Assembly (NCBI GenBank): GCA_024741835.1
Contig: JAENRP010000197.1
Coordinates: 61,805 to 80,458, forward strand
Source: Diplocarpon mali
Lineage: Eukaryota; Ascomycota; Leotiomycetes; Helotiales; Drepanopezizaceae
Direction of reading: 5' to 3'
Length of the DNA: 18,654 nt
Shown here: positions 1 to 10,400 of the stretch, piece after piece
Numbering within the stretch: the stretch's first letter is position 1
Layout of the letters: every line of letters starts with the position of its first letter
The notes under the pieces: model-generated
Told to the model about the DNA's origin: nothing
Seen by the model: the letters and a program-made list of their open reading frames with translations, nothing else
The model's database searches: none
Translations under genes and position numbers: made by a program

Positions 1-13
1 GGGGGGGGGGGGG
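1..13. repeat. G homopolymer at window start
   Basis: The window opens with 13 consecutive G residues. This may be a genuine homopolymer tract or an artefact at a contig or read edge. The nearby N at 514, sitting in a C-rich run, shows that base calling was difficult in this part of the sequence. Confidence 0.8.
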
Positions 14-293
14 CTCCCCTCCAGGACACAGGAGATTCGAGGGTCGGGCCCTCGACCTCAGTTCGGGCCTGTTCCCCGTCCTCCCGGCGCTGCTGCACTG
101 TGCTATGTTATACTTCTCTCCGCTCGGCACAGAGGGCTCAAGGTCCTCGAAGACTCCAAAGCGCGAGACTGTCCAGAGGTCATGCCCGTGCCCGGTCCGC
201 GCAGAAATAAAAAAAAAAGTCAAAATCTCCAGCGCGACGCTCGTGCTTCTTCGGGACGCGCCCAGCGCCGGTCTTGGACTGTTGTGTGCAGCG

Positions 294-313
294 CAGTCCA
301 GTCCAGTCCAGTC
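294..313. repeat. CAGTC tandem repeat, 4 copies
   Basis: Four perfect copies of the pentamer CAGTC lie head to tail. A short microsatellite in the gene-free left block. Confidence 0.85.
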
Positions 314-1283
314 CCGTCATCCCTCGGCCCTGGCCTTCTTCCCCCCTCTCTCTCCACCCCAGGGCCTCTGGTCCGAGGTCTGTAGAGAGGGTATGTGTCA
401 TAGTCTCTGTCAACACAACCTTAACTCTCGCACCATCGCGCCGAGCGGGCGTGTTTCTCTCTCGCGCGGAGTCGATGAGAATCGATCGAAATCGACTCAT
501 CTCCGTGCGCCCCCNCCCTCCCCCCTTGTTTCCAGGCACGGCGGCCCCTTTCTTAAGCGAGCGAGACTCTCTCCTTTCCAAGTACCGTCCCGCGATCGGG
601 TGTCGATTCATCATCCCGACAGCAGCACGACGAGTGCCCGGGTATCTCATCACACAGCAGTGGCGGCCTTGCGACCGACCGCAACGTGCTCGACGCTTCT
701 CCAAGGATCTCGCGGCTGCTCTCATCTCCGTTGCGGGGTGCCGTTTCTACACGGTGTCTTCTTACCCCAGGGCGGGTCGCTCCATCAGCAGCCGCGGCAT
801 GGGGGGAGGGCTTGTATGCGATACGTGTGGGTGCCTCGTGGCCTGGTGCCAATCTAACCGATGCTGGTCTTGTTTTCTTTCCTCCGCACGGGGGCCCGTT
901 CGGTCTGGGAGATGAGTTGCCAGCCTGTTCCACGGCGGACAGCTGTGCCCCTTTCTCGACCCGTGCTCTGCCGTCCCTCGTAGGGCTGTGCAGCAGGGAC
1001 AGGTCATCGTGGATACCCGTGCGTCCCGAGTCGACGTCCGCTCCGTCGTCGCGCCCGTCGGGCCAGCGGGACATCCAACATCGTCCGACTCCGAGACGAT
1101 CTGGAACCGCCGCAGGTGGGCGATACAGCTCCGGCTATCGAGCCCGCGAGTCAGCGGGACCTTCGAGCATCGTCCAACACCTGCCACGGCCGGCACAGCC
1201 CCGAGCAGCAGCTCGGTGGTTCCCTGGGTAACCGGGCGGACAGACCTGCCAAGCCTGGTGTGTACATCGATATCTGCCCGGGT

Positions 1284-1311
1284 CAACAAACAGACCAACA
1301 AACAAACAGAC
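1284..1311. repeat. CAAACA-type imperfect repeat
   Basis: Two imperfect units, CAACAAACAGAC and CAACAAACAAACAGAC, lie head to tail. This A/C-rich island contrasts with the C/T-rich surroundings. Confidence 0.7.
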
Positions 1312-1721
1312 ACGCAAGAGACGCCTCGATCCTGCCCCGCGCGCGAGATCGGCGCCTTTTCTCCCGTGCCACAGCCGCTCTGCTCGGGACCGCTCTCCCA
1401 GCCTGCAACGCCGCTCCAGACTCCCCATCTTCGCCCCCGTGACAATGTCTCGCAGTCTGCACCAGGGCAGGAACGTCGCGAGCACGGGAGCAATCAGCAG
1501 TCTGGGGAGAGCAAGAGCACGCCTCTCCACCAGGAATCTTCCTCTCCTCTCTCTCGGCCTCTGCAAGTACTCGAGACGTGCGCGGAGATAGCCATTCGCA
1601 ACTCGCCGCCGCCACAAATGCTCAGCACGCGCAGGTGAGCCGCTCCCCCCTTGGCACATACACAGGTGCATCTCTCCGCTCCCACGACTCCGTCCCGACA
1701 GCTTCTTCCCCACGGCCTCGC

Positions 1722-1739
1722 CTCTCTCTCTCTCTCTCC
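1722..1739. repeat. CT dinucleotide microsatellite
   Basis: About nine CT units in a row. Pyrimidine tracts of this sort are common in fungal promoters and 5' leaders, where they would mark rightward transcription, but no rightward gene follows. Confidence 0.8.
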
Positions 1740-1777
1740 ACGCGCAAGAGTGCCCGTTGGCTACGTCCGCAGAGACC

Positions 1778-1812
1778 CGTCCATCCGCCTGTCCGTCTAT
1801 CCGTCCGTCCAC
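1778..1812. repeat. Degenerate CCGT/TCCR tetranucleotide repeat
   Basis: A run of degenerate tetranucleotide units (CCGT, CCAT, CCGC, CTGT) in the gene-free block. No coding meaning is evident. Confidence 0.6.
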
Positions 1813-2043
1813 GAGCGCTTCGACGCGTCTTCAGGATCTCTTCTGCTGCTGCTCGGAGAGCACGGCTCCGCTTCTTCCGCTTCTTCGTTTTCTCTTCCGT
1901 TCTTGCTCGTTCGTTCCTCTTCCCGCGGAAAGGGGGGAGGAGGCACTGCGTTGTGTTCATTTTCGCTTAGCTATTACCCCCCCTTTGAAAAAGAGATTTC
2001 GCCCGCAAAGCTAGCCTGCACGCAAGTCGTTGCGGGAATACAT

Positions 2044-2088
2044 ACATACATCGTACATACATCGTAGATACACAAGTAAACAAGTAAA
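2044..2088. repeat. Two adjacent short duplications (11 bp and 8 bp)
   Basis: ACATACATCGT occurs twice in tandem (2044-2065). After a short gap CAAGTAAA occurs twice in tandem (2073-2088). Both are perfect duplications and suggest replication slippage. Confidence 0.8.
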
Positions 2089-2285
2089 CCCCTTGCTTTT
2101 CGGCATCTGCACGATAAAGCGCCTTCTTCCCAGCGGCCCTGCGATCCCAAGATCTCGACGCACAACATCATCGCGTAGCCATCCCTCGAGGCTCCCGTCC
2201 GAGATGGCTTCACTGGCGGAGTAAGCTGGTACAACCGCCCTCCCGCCCTTCCTCCCAGCCGACCTCCCGGCCTATTCCCCCGTCG

Positions 2286-2315
2286 GTCCCCGTCCCCGTC
2301 CCCGTCCCCGTCCCC
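2286..2315. repeat. GTCCCC tandem repeat, 5 copies
   Basis: Five perfect GTCCCC hexamers in tandem. The complementary strand reads GGGGAC repeats, whose regularly spaced G4 runs could in principle fold as a G-quadruplex on the minus strand. Confidence 0.85.
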
Positions 2316-2760
2316 GAACCCTCGAGCACCCGCCGCACCGTTCCTCCAGCCCGCCGCGCATACACACGCACGTACACACCACGGACCGGCATCCTGTCCA
2401 GCCCCCCCGTGCGGGGAGACGCTGCGCCGCGACCCCTCTGGCCCGGGTCGCGGCCACCGGGACACGCACGAGGAGGGAGCAGCAGCACTGCTGGGCGCGT
2501 GCCGGGCGGAGAGGTGGGGAGAGCCAGAGGAGATCTGACTGAGGAGGCGTGCGGCGACGGCGTGCGCACGCCCGTTTTACCGGCAGCTCGGTTCGCACGC
2601 GGGAGTAAACAAAGGCAAAAGCAGAGAGCGGGGAGCGGTGCATCGCGTCCCGGTTGGCAACTACTAGGCCACGGGACGACTCACGCCACGCTGTCGCAAG
2701 GATAACAACAGCCTGACGCATGCTGCTGCTTCTAGTCTCATCTACAAGCTAGGGAGAACG

Positions 2761-3044
2761 GAGAGGGCCTAGTACAGAGCATCAGGATGAAGTTATATTG
2801 AACATCCAAGATGCAGTCCATCCTCCACGCCGAGCCCCAGCCCCAGATCTCCCTGTTACTTTTACGCCTAAACATACACTCCCCGTCGAATCATTATTCT
2901 CACCGCCAAGGTGAGGACGGGGAACAGCTGGGTCGAGACCCATACTCGGAATCCCAACCAGGTCGTCCAGCTCGCAACTGAGCCCATGCGCAAGGCTATG
3001 ATGGGTCAAACGGTGCAGCTAGCTGAAGAGCAAGCAAGCCACAC
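2761..3044. other. 3' flank of CTR9, no gene seen
   Basis: Downstream of the CTR9 stop codon. It should hold the CTR9 3' untranslated region and terminator on the minus strand. No canonical AATAAA was found close to the stop, which is common in fungi. The only open frame entering it from the + strand runs antisense through CTR9 and is treated as a shadow. Confidence 0.5.
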
Positions 3045-6000
3045 CTATTCGTCATCCGAGTCTACCATTGGCGCGTCTGCAGTATCGCCATTCGCCGTAG
3101 CAGGAGAATCCTCCTTCGCAGGGACCGCCCCTTCTTCCTCGTCATCGTCCGAGGCGATCATAGCACGTCGACCCTTGCGCTTCGACGCCGCAGGAGCGGA
3201 AATGGTCTCGTCATCGCTGGGAGCTTCCACGTCCATGTCGACATTCTGTTCTTCCCCAAGTGTATCGCTCTCCATAGCCCTTGCAGCATCGGCGGCTCCG
3301 TCGTCACCGTCGCTGTCGCTATCCACAACAATCTCGCTACTCTTGAACTTGTTAGGCTTCTCGTGCGTAGCCTTCTTCGCCAACCTCCGCTTCTTGGGTT
3401 TGGGCTTCTCCTCATCGCTCTCTCCACCGCTGCCCTTGCGGTTTCTCCTCCTAGGCTCGGCGCCGCTCTCGTCGTCATCCGTGACCCCGTCTTCGTTCTT
3501 CTTCTTGCGCTTGCCACCAGCAGCACTTCTCGGCTTCTTCTTGCGCTTGATCTTCTCGCCCGTCTCGCTGTCCGTGGTCATCTCGGCAATCTCCTTGGCT
3601 CGTTGCTCCTCGTGTCGCTGCTCGGCAAGCTCACGATCTCTCTCTGCAATCTTCTGTCTCTCTTGCGCAATCTTGAGCTTTCTTGCGCGCTCAGCTTCCT
3701 CAGCAGCGGCTCGTGCGGCCTCGCGTTTCTTCTGCTCCGCCTCTCGTGCTTGCTTCGCAGCCAGCAGTCTCACGGCATGCTTCTCCTCATACTCTCTTTG
3801 AGCTTGTATGGAGCGCTCGAGCTGCTTGCGCATGGTATTTCGTGCCATGTTGGCTCGCTGCTCTACGTCGTGCTTAGGGTAAGGGGTTTGAGGGTCTTTA
3901 GCAATGGCTTCCAGAGACTCGATAGCTTGCTCAAGCCCAGTGGCAGCGGCTTGCAGCTCGCCTAGAGATCTTTGCGTCTCGATCAGGCCGAGAACGTTCT
4001 GGGCAAGCTGAATCTGCACGAAGGCGACATTGAACTTGAAATGGATCTGGTCTGGGGCAACCTCCAGAGACTGTGGCTTGTTAGCATGTGTTCAGAGTGA
4101 TCCATGGAAGTACAAACTTTGCGCGAGTACTCTAGAGCTTTTGCAAACCCCAATGAGCTTTTCTCGGCTTTCCCCCTAGCCAGCCAGGTCCGGCCGAGGC
4201 AGGCAAGAATCTGCGCATCCTTGGACCGATCCTTCTGCAGAGCCATCTCGTAGTGTTCGATGGCTTTCGTGTACTGCCGCAACTCTCCAAAAATATGTCC
4301 AAGGTTAACGTAGACACTCGGATCCTTGATTGTATCTCGGACAGAGACAAAAATAGTCAGAGCGGTCTTGTAGTCCTTCTTATCCTCAACCAGGGCGATG
4401 GCAACACCTTGGGCAGCGTATGCATTCTTGGGGTCCAACTGTAACGCCTTCTCGAAGAACTCGACTGCCTTGGTGTACATCCCGCTTCGTTTCTGTTTCT
4501 CCTGATCTGTCTCGCGACGCATCTCACGCGCAGTCATGAGGTAGAGATTGCCCATACCAATCAGAGCATAGCGATCATGTTTGTCGTAGTTCTGAAGCGT
4601 ATGCTTGTAGTGACGAAGCTCCGGATCCTCGGCAATGTTGGCACGTTTACGGGAGTGAAGCTTGCCAAGATACCAGCCGTGCAGCGCGCGCACCTCCAGG
4701 TCTGCGGATGCATCCTGATAGAGCTTGCTCATTGCTTTGGGCCCATCCTCTGTAGGACTTTGCCGGAGAGCGATGTACGCAAGTCGTGTCCTAGCATCCG
4801 TATAGTCGCTGTGACGGGCCAGCAAACCTTCGTAGACGGTCTTGGCTTCATCGAGAAGCCCGCTAGCCTCGTAGGTTCGTCCAAGGTTGTAGCTGATAGT
4901 AGTTACAAGAGCATCCGTATCCATATCATCTTGCTTCTCTCCAACCTTGATACAAGCGCTTAGCCCAACCTGAAACATCTCTCGTGACATATCGTACTTC
5001 TCAGCCTGGTAGTAGAAACAGCCAATGTTGTTGAGAAGTTGCGGTGGAAGGCCCTCACGCAGGCTGTTCTTGAAAGCAGCCTCGTCTTCTATGTCTTTGG
5101 GTCTCTCGCTCTCGGGGATCTGGTCTATTTCGAGTTGTTCAACTTGTTGTAGACATTGTAAGCTTTTATCCGGTTGATCGGATTCGTAGAGGCGTGCCAG
5201 GTTGAGAAGAACAGATGCATCTGGAACAAGGTTCTTCTTTGGGTCTTTCCAGGCAGTTCTGACGCTCTCGAGATATCCTACGGCCTTCTTCCACTCAGGA
5301 GATTTTTCTTCCTTGGAGGTGTTCGACTGGTTTTGGAATACTTCTTCTGCATAGAGCGTTCCCAACAGAATCATGGCCTCGACGTTCTTCGATTGCTGAA
5401 TGATCTTTTCCAGTCTCAATTTGGCCTCTCCAAAGTCGCTCTTCAACACTGACAGCTGCGCCGCACCGAACTTTGCCGGAAGAAAACCACGGTCAGCACC
5501 TCCTCTCGCTTCATCGGCTCGTCTGTAATAGTCGGCCGCTCTTTCAAAATCGTCCTCGTAGTGCTCCTTTCGGGCTAGCAGATACCAGCCGTCGCTCGCA
5601 ATAGCATTGACATCTGTGTACTGGATAGCCTTGTGGGCAAGTGTGTCAACATTCGGTAACGACTTTCTGGACAAGAAGTACCCAGCAAACGTAGCACACG
5701 TCAAGGGGAGGTCCTTGTCAGCTTTGAATGCCTTTTGGGTGTATTCTGTCATCGCCTTCTTGTACAGCCGGATGAACTCTGACCCGTTAGTAGGAAGGTG
5801 GGCACTTGCGTCGAGGAAAAAGAGGCCAAGCAGGATATTCGCAATCTTCGAGTCGGGGTTTATTTCCAAAGCTCGCTCCCAGGCCTGCTTTGCGTCGTCC
5901 TTGAATCCCAGCATCCAGAAGCAACACCCAATACCAATTCTGGGATCAGGGTCTACCAGATCCGGCATCTTGAACAGCGCATTTTGGTATCCTTCCAGAG

Positions 6001-6724
6001 CCTCCGCGAATTTGCCCAGAGAGAATAGCGCTCTAGACTTCCCCAATACTGCCATCATGTTTCTGCCTCCCGAGACTCGAATCGCATCCTCGAAAGACTT
6101 GAGCGCCGCACGTAGGATCTCTGCCTTGTCCGGAACCATCGCACCAGGGGCTGAGGACTTTGAGGGTGGCTGAAGGGAAGCTTTGAGGAGCTGCAGGACA
6201 CCGCGGGCCAGGAAGAGGGGAGGAAAGCCGGGGTTGATGCGCAGTGCCTCGTTCAAAGTAGATGTCGAAAGCTGCAGATAGTACTCCTTCGTCTTCGCCT
6301 CTGACAAGATTGCGCCTTCGGGTGCAACCCGGGGAGCTTCCCTACTCTTCCACAGGTACATCCAGCACAAGCATGTCAGCATGCTGAGCTTCTCCTTCTG
6401 CCCGCCCTTCATGGCCTGTCCACCCTTCAGCAGCATCTCGATTGCATGGTCGACTTTCTTCTGCTTCGCATATGCCAGGGAGACTGTCATCCAATATGTC
6501 CGCGCAGCGCCTTCGTTCTCAAGCAAGGTGCATAGCTCGGTCGGGTCGTCCAGCAGATCTTCCAGATCAACCTCAACAGCCTGGTCGTCGTCTTCGCCTT
6601 GAACTGGGATATCAATTGCGGAGGGGATGTCAGAGAAACGTTTGCTCATCACTCTATGCGCTGAAGGCGATACGCCATGGCCATTGGTCCCTCCATTCGT
6701 GTGCCCGTTCTCAGCTGCCGCCAT
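3045..6724 (-). CDS. CTR9: Ctr9, TPR scaffold subunit of the Paf1 complex
   Basis: Encodes a 1210-residue Ctr9-type protein from two exons (6724-4118 and 4070-3045). Ctr9 is the TPR scaffold of the nuclear Paf1 complex, which travels with RNA polymerase II and supports elongation and histone modification. The N-terminus carries the conserved stretch SDIPSAIDIPVQ followed by an acidic VDLEDLLDDPTELCTLLE segment. Tetratricopeptide repeats then fill roughly residues 80-910, for example AVEFFEKALQLDPKNAYAAQG and PSVYVNLGHIFGELRQYTKA. A Lys/Glu/Ala-rich coiled coil follows at about 945-1035, then an alternating acidic and basic disordered tail ending DSDDE. Length and order match fungal Ctr9. The ATG at 6724 opens the frame; an alternative Met at residue 26 precedes the conserved part. 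The gene lies 731 bp downstream of the Snf2-type gene in the same orientation. Family assignment is firm from recognition of the protein, without a database search. Confidence 0.95.
4071..4117 (-). other. CTR9: CTR9 intron, 47 nt
   Basis: On the minus strand the intron starts GTTTGT and ends CCACAG, with a GCTAAC branch site about 15 nt before the acceptor. It is phase 0. Splicing joins ...FAKALEYSRK to SLEVAPDQIHFKFNVAF, restoring a continuous TPR; read through, the first exon's frame runs into unrelated residues and a stop. The exon 2 frame has no ATG near its 5' end (position 4019 is GTG), which supports splicing over a separate gene. Confidence 0.9.
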
Positions 6725-6825
6725 TGTGTATTTGTTTCCCTCTGCACTTCCGGTAAAGTCCTCGATATGGGTGAAATCTAGCTCGAGGGCGCGTCGAGTC
6801 GCAAGTGCTTCTGAGGAAACAGATA

Positions 6826-6833
6826 TTTTTATA
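6826..6833 (-). promoter_or_regulatory. Candidate TATA box of CTR9
   Basis: TATAAAAA on the minus strand, about 100 bp upstream of the CTR9 start codon, a plausible distance for a fungal TATA element. Based on the motif alone. Confidence 0.4.
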
Positions 6834-6964
6834 GTAGATTTGACATCTGGTCGAGTGGAACGATTGATCAGAAGAGAGGGCAGTGTGCCTTACGGGCACA
6901 GTACAACGTGATTGGAAAGTTTTGCTTCGTGAGGCTGCGCTTATAATTGTCAAGACCAAACGTC

Positions 6965-6970
6965 ACGCGT
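6965..6970. promoter_or_regulatory. ACGCGT (MCB-like) motif upstream of CTR9
   Basis: ACGCGT, the core of the MluI cell-cycle box bound by MBF in yeasts, lies about 240 bp upstream of the CTR9 start codon. A single 6-bp match is weak evidence; another copy occurs by itself at 1823-1828 in the gene-free block. Confidence 0.25.
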
Positions 6971-7455
6971 CGTTCAGCCTTTCGCGCTAATCCATTTCGG
7001 CACAGACAGCACCACCTGCTGAATTTTAGATAGAATATAACGTTCATTTCTTTCTTTCAACCCGAGAACTCCTGAAATATAAGGATTGATTTTAACTGTG
7101 AGTTGTGCTCTATGCCACATACAACAAAAACTGGAAATGTAAGCTGCCTGAGAACCAAGACAGATATAACCAGGAAGCATGTGCTGATTACCTAGCTTCA
7201 GACATACAACTATGAGTACAATTCACACATCTTAACTATGTTTCTAATAGAATACAATCTGAGCAGTCTTAGCCCAGACCAAGTCTCCAGCGATCATGAG
7301 ATGTCTTTTCTCTCCGAATGATATCCGTTGTGCAACGCCCCGAGACCCATGCTACACTCCCGCGCCACAGTTCCGCATATATGCAAACTCCCTTCCAAAC
7401 CAGCGCACATACACTACCTTAAATTGCAAAGTTGTACCTTGATAGCAATGTTGAC

Positions 7456-10400
7456 TTAATCATCATCGCTTTGCAGGCCGCTGCTACCTCCGTTTGCAGT
7501 TGAAGGTTTGTTTCGACCCCTCTGGGCAGACGCTGGATTAGGGGTTCCTGCATTCGTTGTAGGAGCAGTAGAGCCACCATTACGGGGGGCCTCATCATCA
7601 CCAAGCTCAGGATGCTCACTGATCTCATCGCGAATGAGGCTCTCAAATTCTCGCTAGTGAAATGTTAGTATTGTAAATCCATGTGAGGAAGCCAACCTTA
7701 CCTCGATCTGAACAGCCATCTTGTAGATGATGCTGCTATCCTCGTTGAATTTTTTGGCGTTGCTACACATCAACCGAATATCTGCCATGAAATCGCCCAA
7801 GCTCGAGTACTCCTCTTTCTTGATCTTCTTTTCAATCATCTTGAGAGCAATTGGCTGCGAGATGAGAGTGTAGTAAGTAGGAAAGTCCTTCTTGGGTACA
7901 AGCACGAGGAATGGCTCGACAAGTTGGAATGTAGGCGGCTCGCCGTCACTGTCTTCGGCGTTAGAGTCGGTATGTTGGAGCGTCAGCGACGTATCGTAAA
8001 TACGTCGGAGGCTGCTTTGAAGAACGTTTCGGTGTTGAGCACTCATCGTTGAGGCTGCACCTTTGGATGCTCGACCAGTCGCAGCGCGCTTTCGCTTGGC
8101 AGGTGGTTCCTCATCAAGATCCTCGGCCTTGCGCTTCTCGTTCTTCGCAGCCTTTCGGCCTCGTCCTTTCTTGGGGGTTGGCTCCGGCTCGGGAAGCTCT
8201 TCAGTACTCTCGCGGCTTCCTTCAGGTGAGTTTTCGATGGAGCCTGGAAGCTCTCCGGCTCTTTTAAGTCTGTTATTTTCGCGGCGGTCCTTCCGAGCCA
8301 GCTTACGAGCGGCAGCGGCTTCCGGAGTATCTTCATCGTCATCGACAGCTTGGAGCCACTGCTCTTCCGTAAGGCCATCGTCGTATTTAACCCGAGTTCG
8401 CTCACGAGCACCACGGCCCTTCACCTCTTCGGGCTCATCCGAGATAGGATTTCCATCAGACATGTAGATCTCAGGAAGCTCGCTCTCAGCCATCAGACGT
8501 GGTATACGTTTGCTTCCAGCTCCGGTACCGTAAGTGGGATCCTTGGCCCTCTCTATATCCATCTTTCTGAAGATCTCGAGCTCGTCATCCGAACGAGCCA
8601 AGATCATGTTGAGATCCTCATCGTCCATTTCTTCTTGCTCCAAAGCCTCAGCGGCTTCGGCAGTCTCCAACATGACACGCAGCATAGCATCACGATCAGT
8701 CTCGGAAGATTTGTTATCGAAACGACCGGCTTGAATGACCTTACCATCCATATCAAGCTTGAACTTTGCACGCTCCAAGATCTTCTCCTCGACTGAATTG
8801 GAGCTGATGAGTCTCAGAATGCGGACCTCGTTCTTTTGACCGATACGATGAGCACGATCTTGAGCCTGCAAATCTTGATGAGGATTCCAATCCGAATCAT
8901 AGATGATGACTGTATCGGCTGTCTGTAAGTTGAGACCAAGACCGCCAGCACGCGTAGATAGCAAGAACATGAAGTATGGCGAGTCGGGGGCATTGAACTC
9001 GCGGAGGAGGTCCGAACGGTCGTCAGATTTTGTCGTACCATCTAAACGCATGAAGAGGATACCACGGTAACGCAAAAAGTCCTCCATGATGTCCATGATA
9101 GCAGTCATTTGGAAGAACATGAGGACTCTGTGACCAGTTGCCTGGTATTTGGGGAGAACACGGTCGAGAAGCTCAAATTTTCCCGCAGTTCTCCATAGCA
9201 GATCGTTGCTCGTGTTAAGTGGATTCATTTGGTTTTCGACTTCGTCGAAGACGAAGGGGTGGTTGCAAAGCTTTCGCAATTGCATGATCATATTGCTGAG
9301 ACCACGAGCACCAGTCTTACCGCCCTTGCCATCGCTGACAACAAGCTTGTTATGGGTGACCATTTGCTTGTAAAGACGAGCCTGCAGAGAAGAGAACTTG
9401 CACTTGATGACTTTCTCAGTCTTGTCAGGAAGATCCTTCTCGACGTCTTTCTTGAGACGACGAAGCAGGAAAGGCCGCAGAACCTTGTGCAGACGACGAA
9501 TGACGAGGATCTGTTCTTCTTCTGTCAACTCCATTTTATCCTGCCCACCTGTGTTCGCAAATGGCGTATTGAACCACTCATCAAAAGACTTGACAGACTT
9601 GAAGATGGTCGGGAGAACGAAGTTGAGAAGAGCCCACAACTCGGGAAGATTGTTCTGCAGCGGTGTTCCGGTGAGAATCAGACGGTACCGGGTGTTATAG
9701 TATTGAGTGAGAGTAGCGCTTAGTTTCGACGAGGCGTTTTTCATGCGGTGACCTTCATCAATAATCATGTGGATCCACTTTATCTTGCTGAGGATAGGTC
9801 TGTCTTTGATGATGTACTCGTAGGTGGTCAAGAGAACCTGGAAATTGCCATAGCGGATCTGCGACTGTTGTTGTTTTCGGGCCGCTGGTGGGCCCTTGTA
9901 CACAACCTTGGCAAGCGCCGGTGCCCACTTTTCAAATTCCAAATTCCAATTGGTCAGGGTGCTGAGAGGAACAATGACGAGGAAGGGACCCATCTGCTTC
10001 TTAACTTCCACCAGGTAGGTGAGCAAACTGATGGTTTGGATAGTCTTTCCGAGGCCCATCTCATCTGCAAGAATACCATTGAGGTTGTTGTTGTAAAGTG
10101 AGATCATCCATTGCAACCCCTTCAATTGATACTCTTTCAGAGTGCCACCAACCAGAATCGAGGGCTGCTTGTGGACCTCCTCTTTGATGCGATGTGCCAC
10201 GGCATAATAATCAATCTTGCGAGTGTCCTGCTCTTCTTCTTCCTCCTCCTCTTCAGACTCCTCCTCGGCGAATTCATCAGCGTTGTTTCCATAGCGCTCT
10301 GCCGCCTTTCTCTGTTGCTCCTTAACGGATGACGCAAGTTGTGACAAGAAGCCGTCAGTCTGGCGAAGAAGATGAGTAATACGAGTATCCTTGGCCTGGT

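Larger units (their letters stand above)
14..2760. other. Gene-free, GC-rich, pyrimidine-biased block
   Basis: I find no gene that I can support in this 2.7-kb stretch. Many overlapping open frames occur on both strands, but their translations are low-complexity (Arg, Ser, Pro, Ala rich), share no recognisable domain, and compete with each other, as expected where GC is high and stop codons are rare. The + strand is rich in C and T, with CT, GTCCCC, CAGTC and CCGT tracts and short CA-rich patches. Fungal promoters and 5' leaders often look like this, so the block may be a long regulatory or untranslated region of a gene beyond the left edge, or of an unannotated non-coding transcript. No tRNA, rRNA or transposase signature was seen. 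Confidence 0.6.
6725..7455. other. Intergenic: CTR9 promoter and ATPase gene 3' flank
   Basis: This 731-bp stretch separates two tandem minus-strand genes. It is visibly more AT-rich than its coding neighbours. The right half should contain the 3' untranslated region of the Snf2-type gene and the left half the CTR9 promoter. The short open frames inside have no recognisable product. Confidence 0.6.

Noticed and set aside
105..2705. Many long overlapping open frames on both strands in the left block
   Set aside because: They overlap each other in several frames, have low-complexity Arg/Ser/Pro translations, no domain, and one spans the N at 514. High GC with few stops explains them.
2911..3801. 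296-codon + strand frame antisense to the CTR9 tail
   Set aside because: Its Ser/Leu-rich translation is the mirror of the Glu/Lys/Ala-rich CTR9 coiled coil and tail; no independent support.
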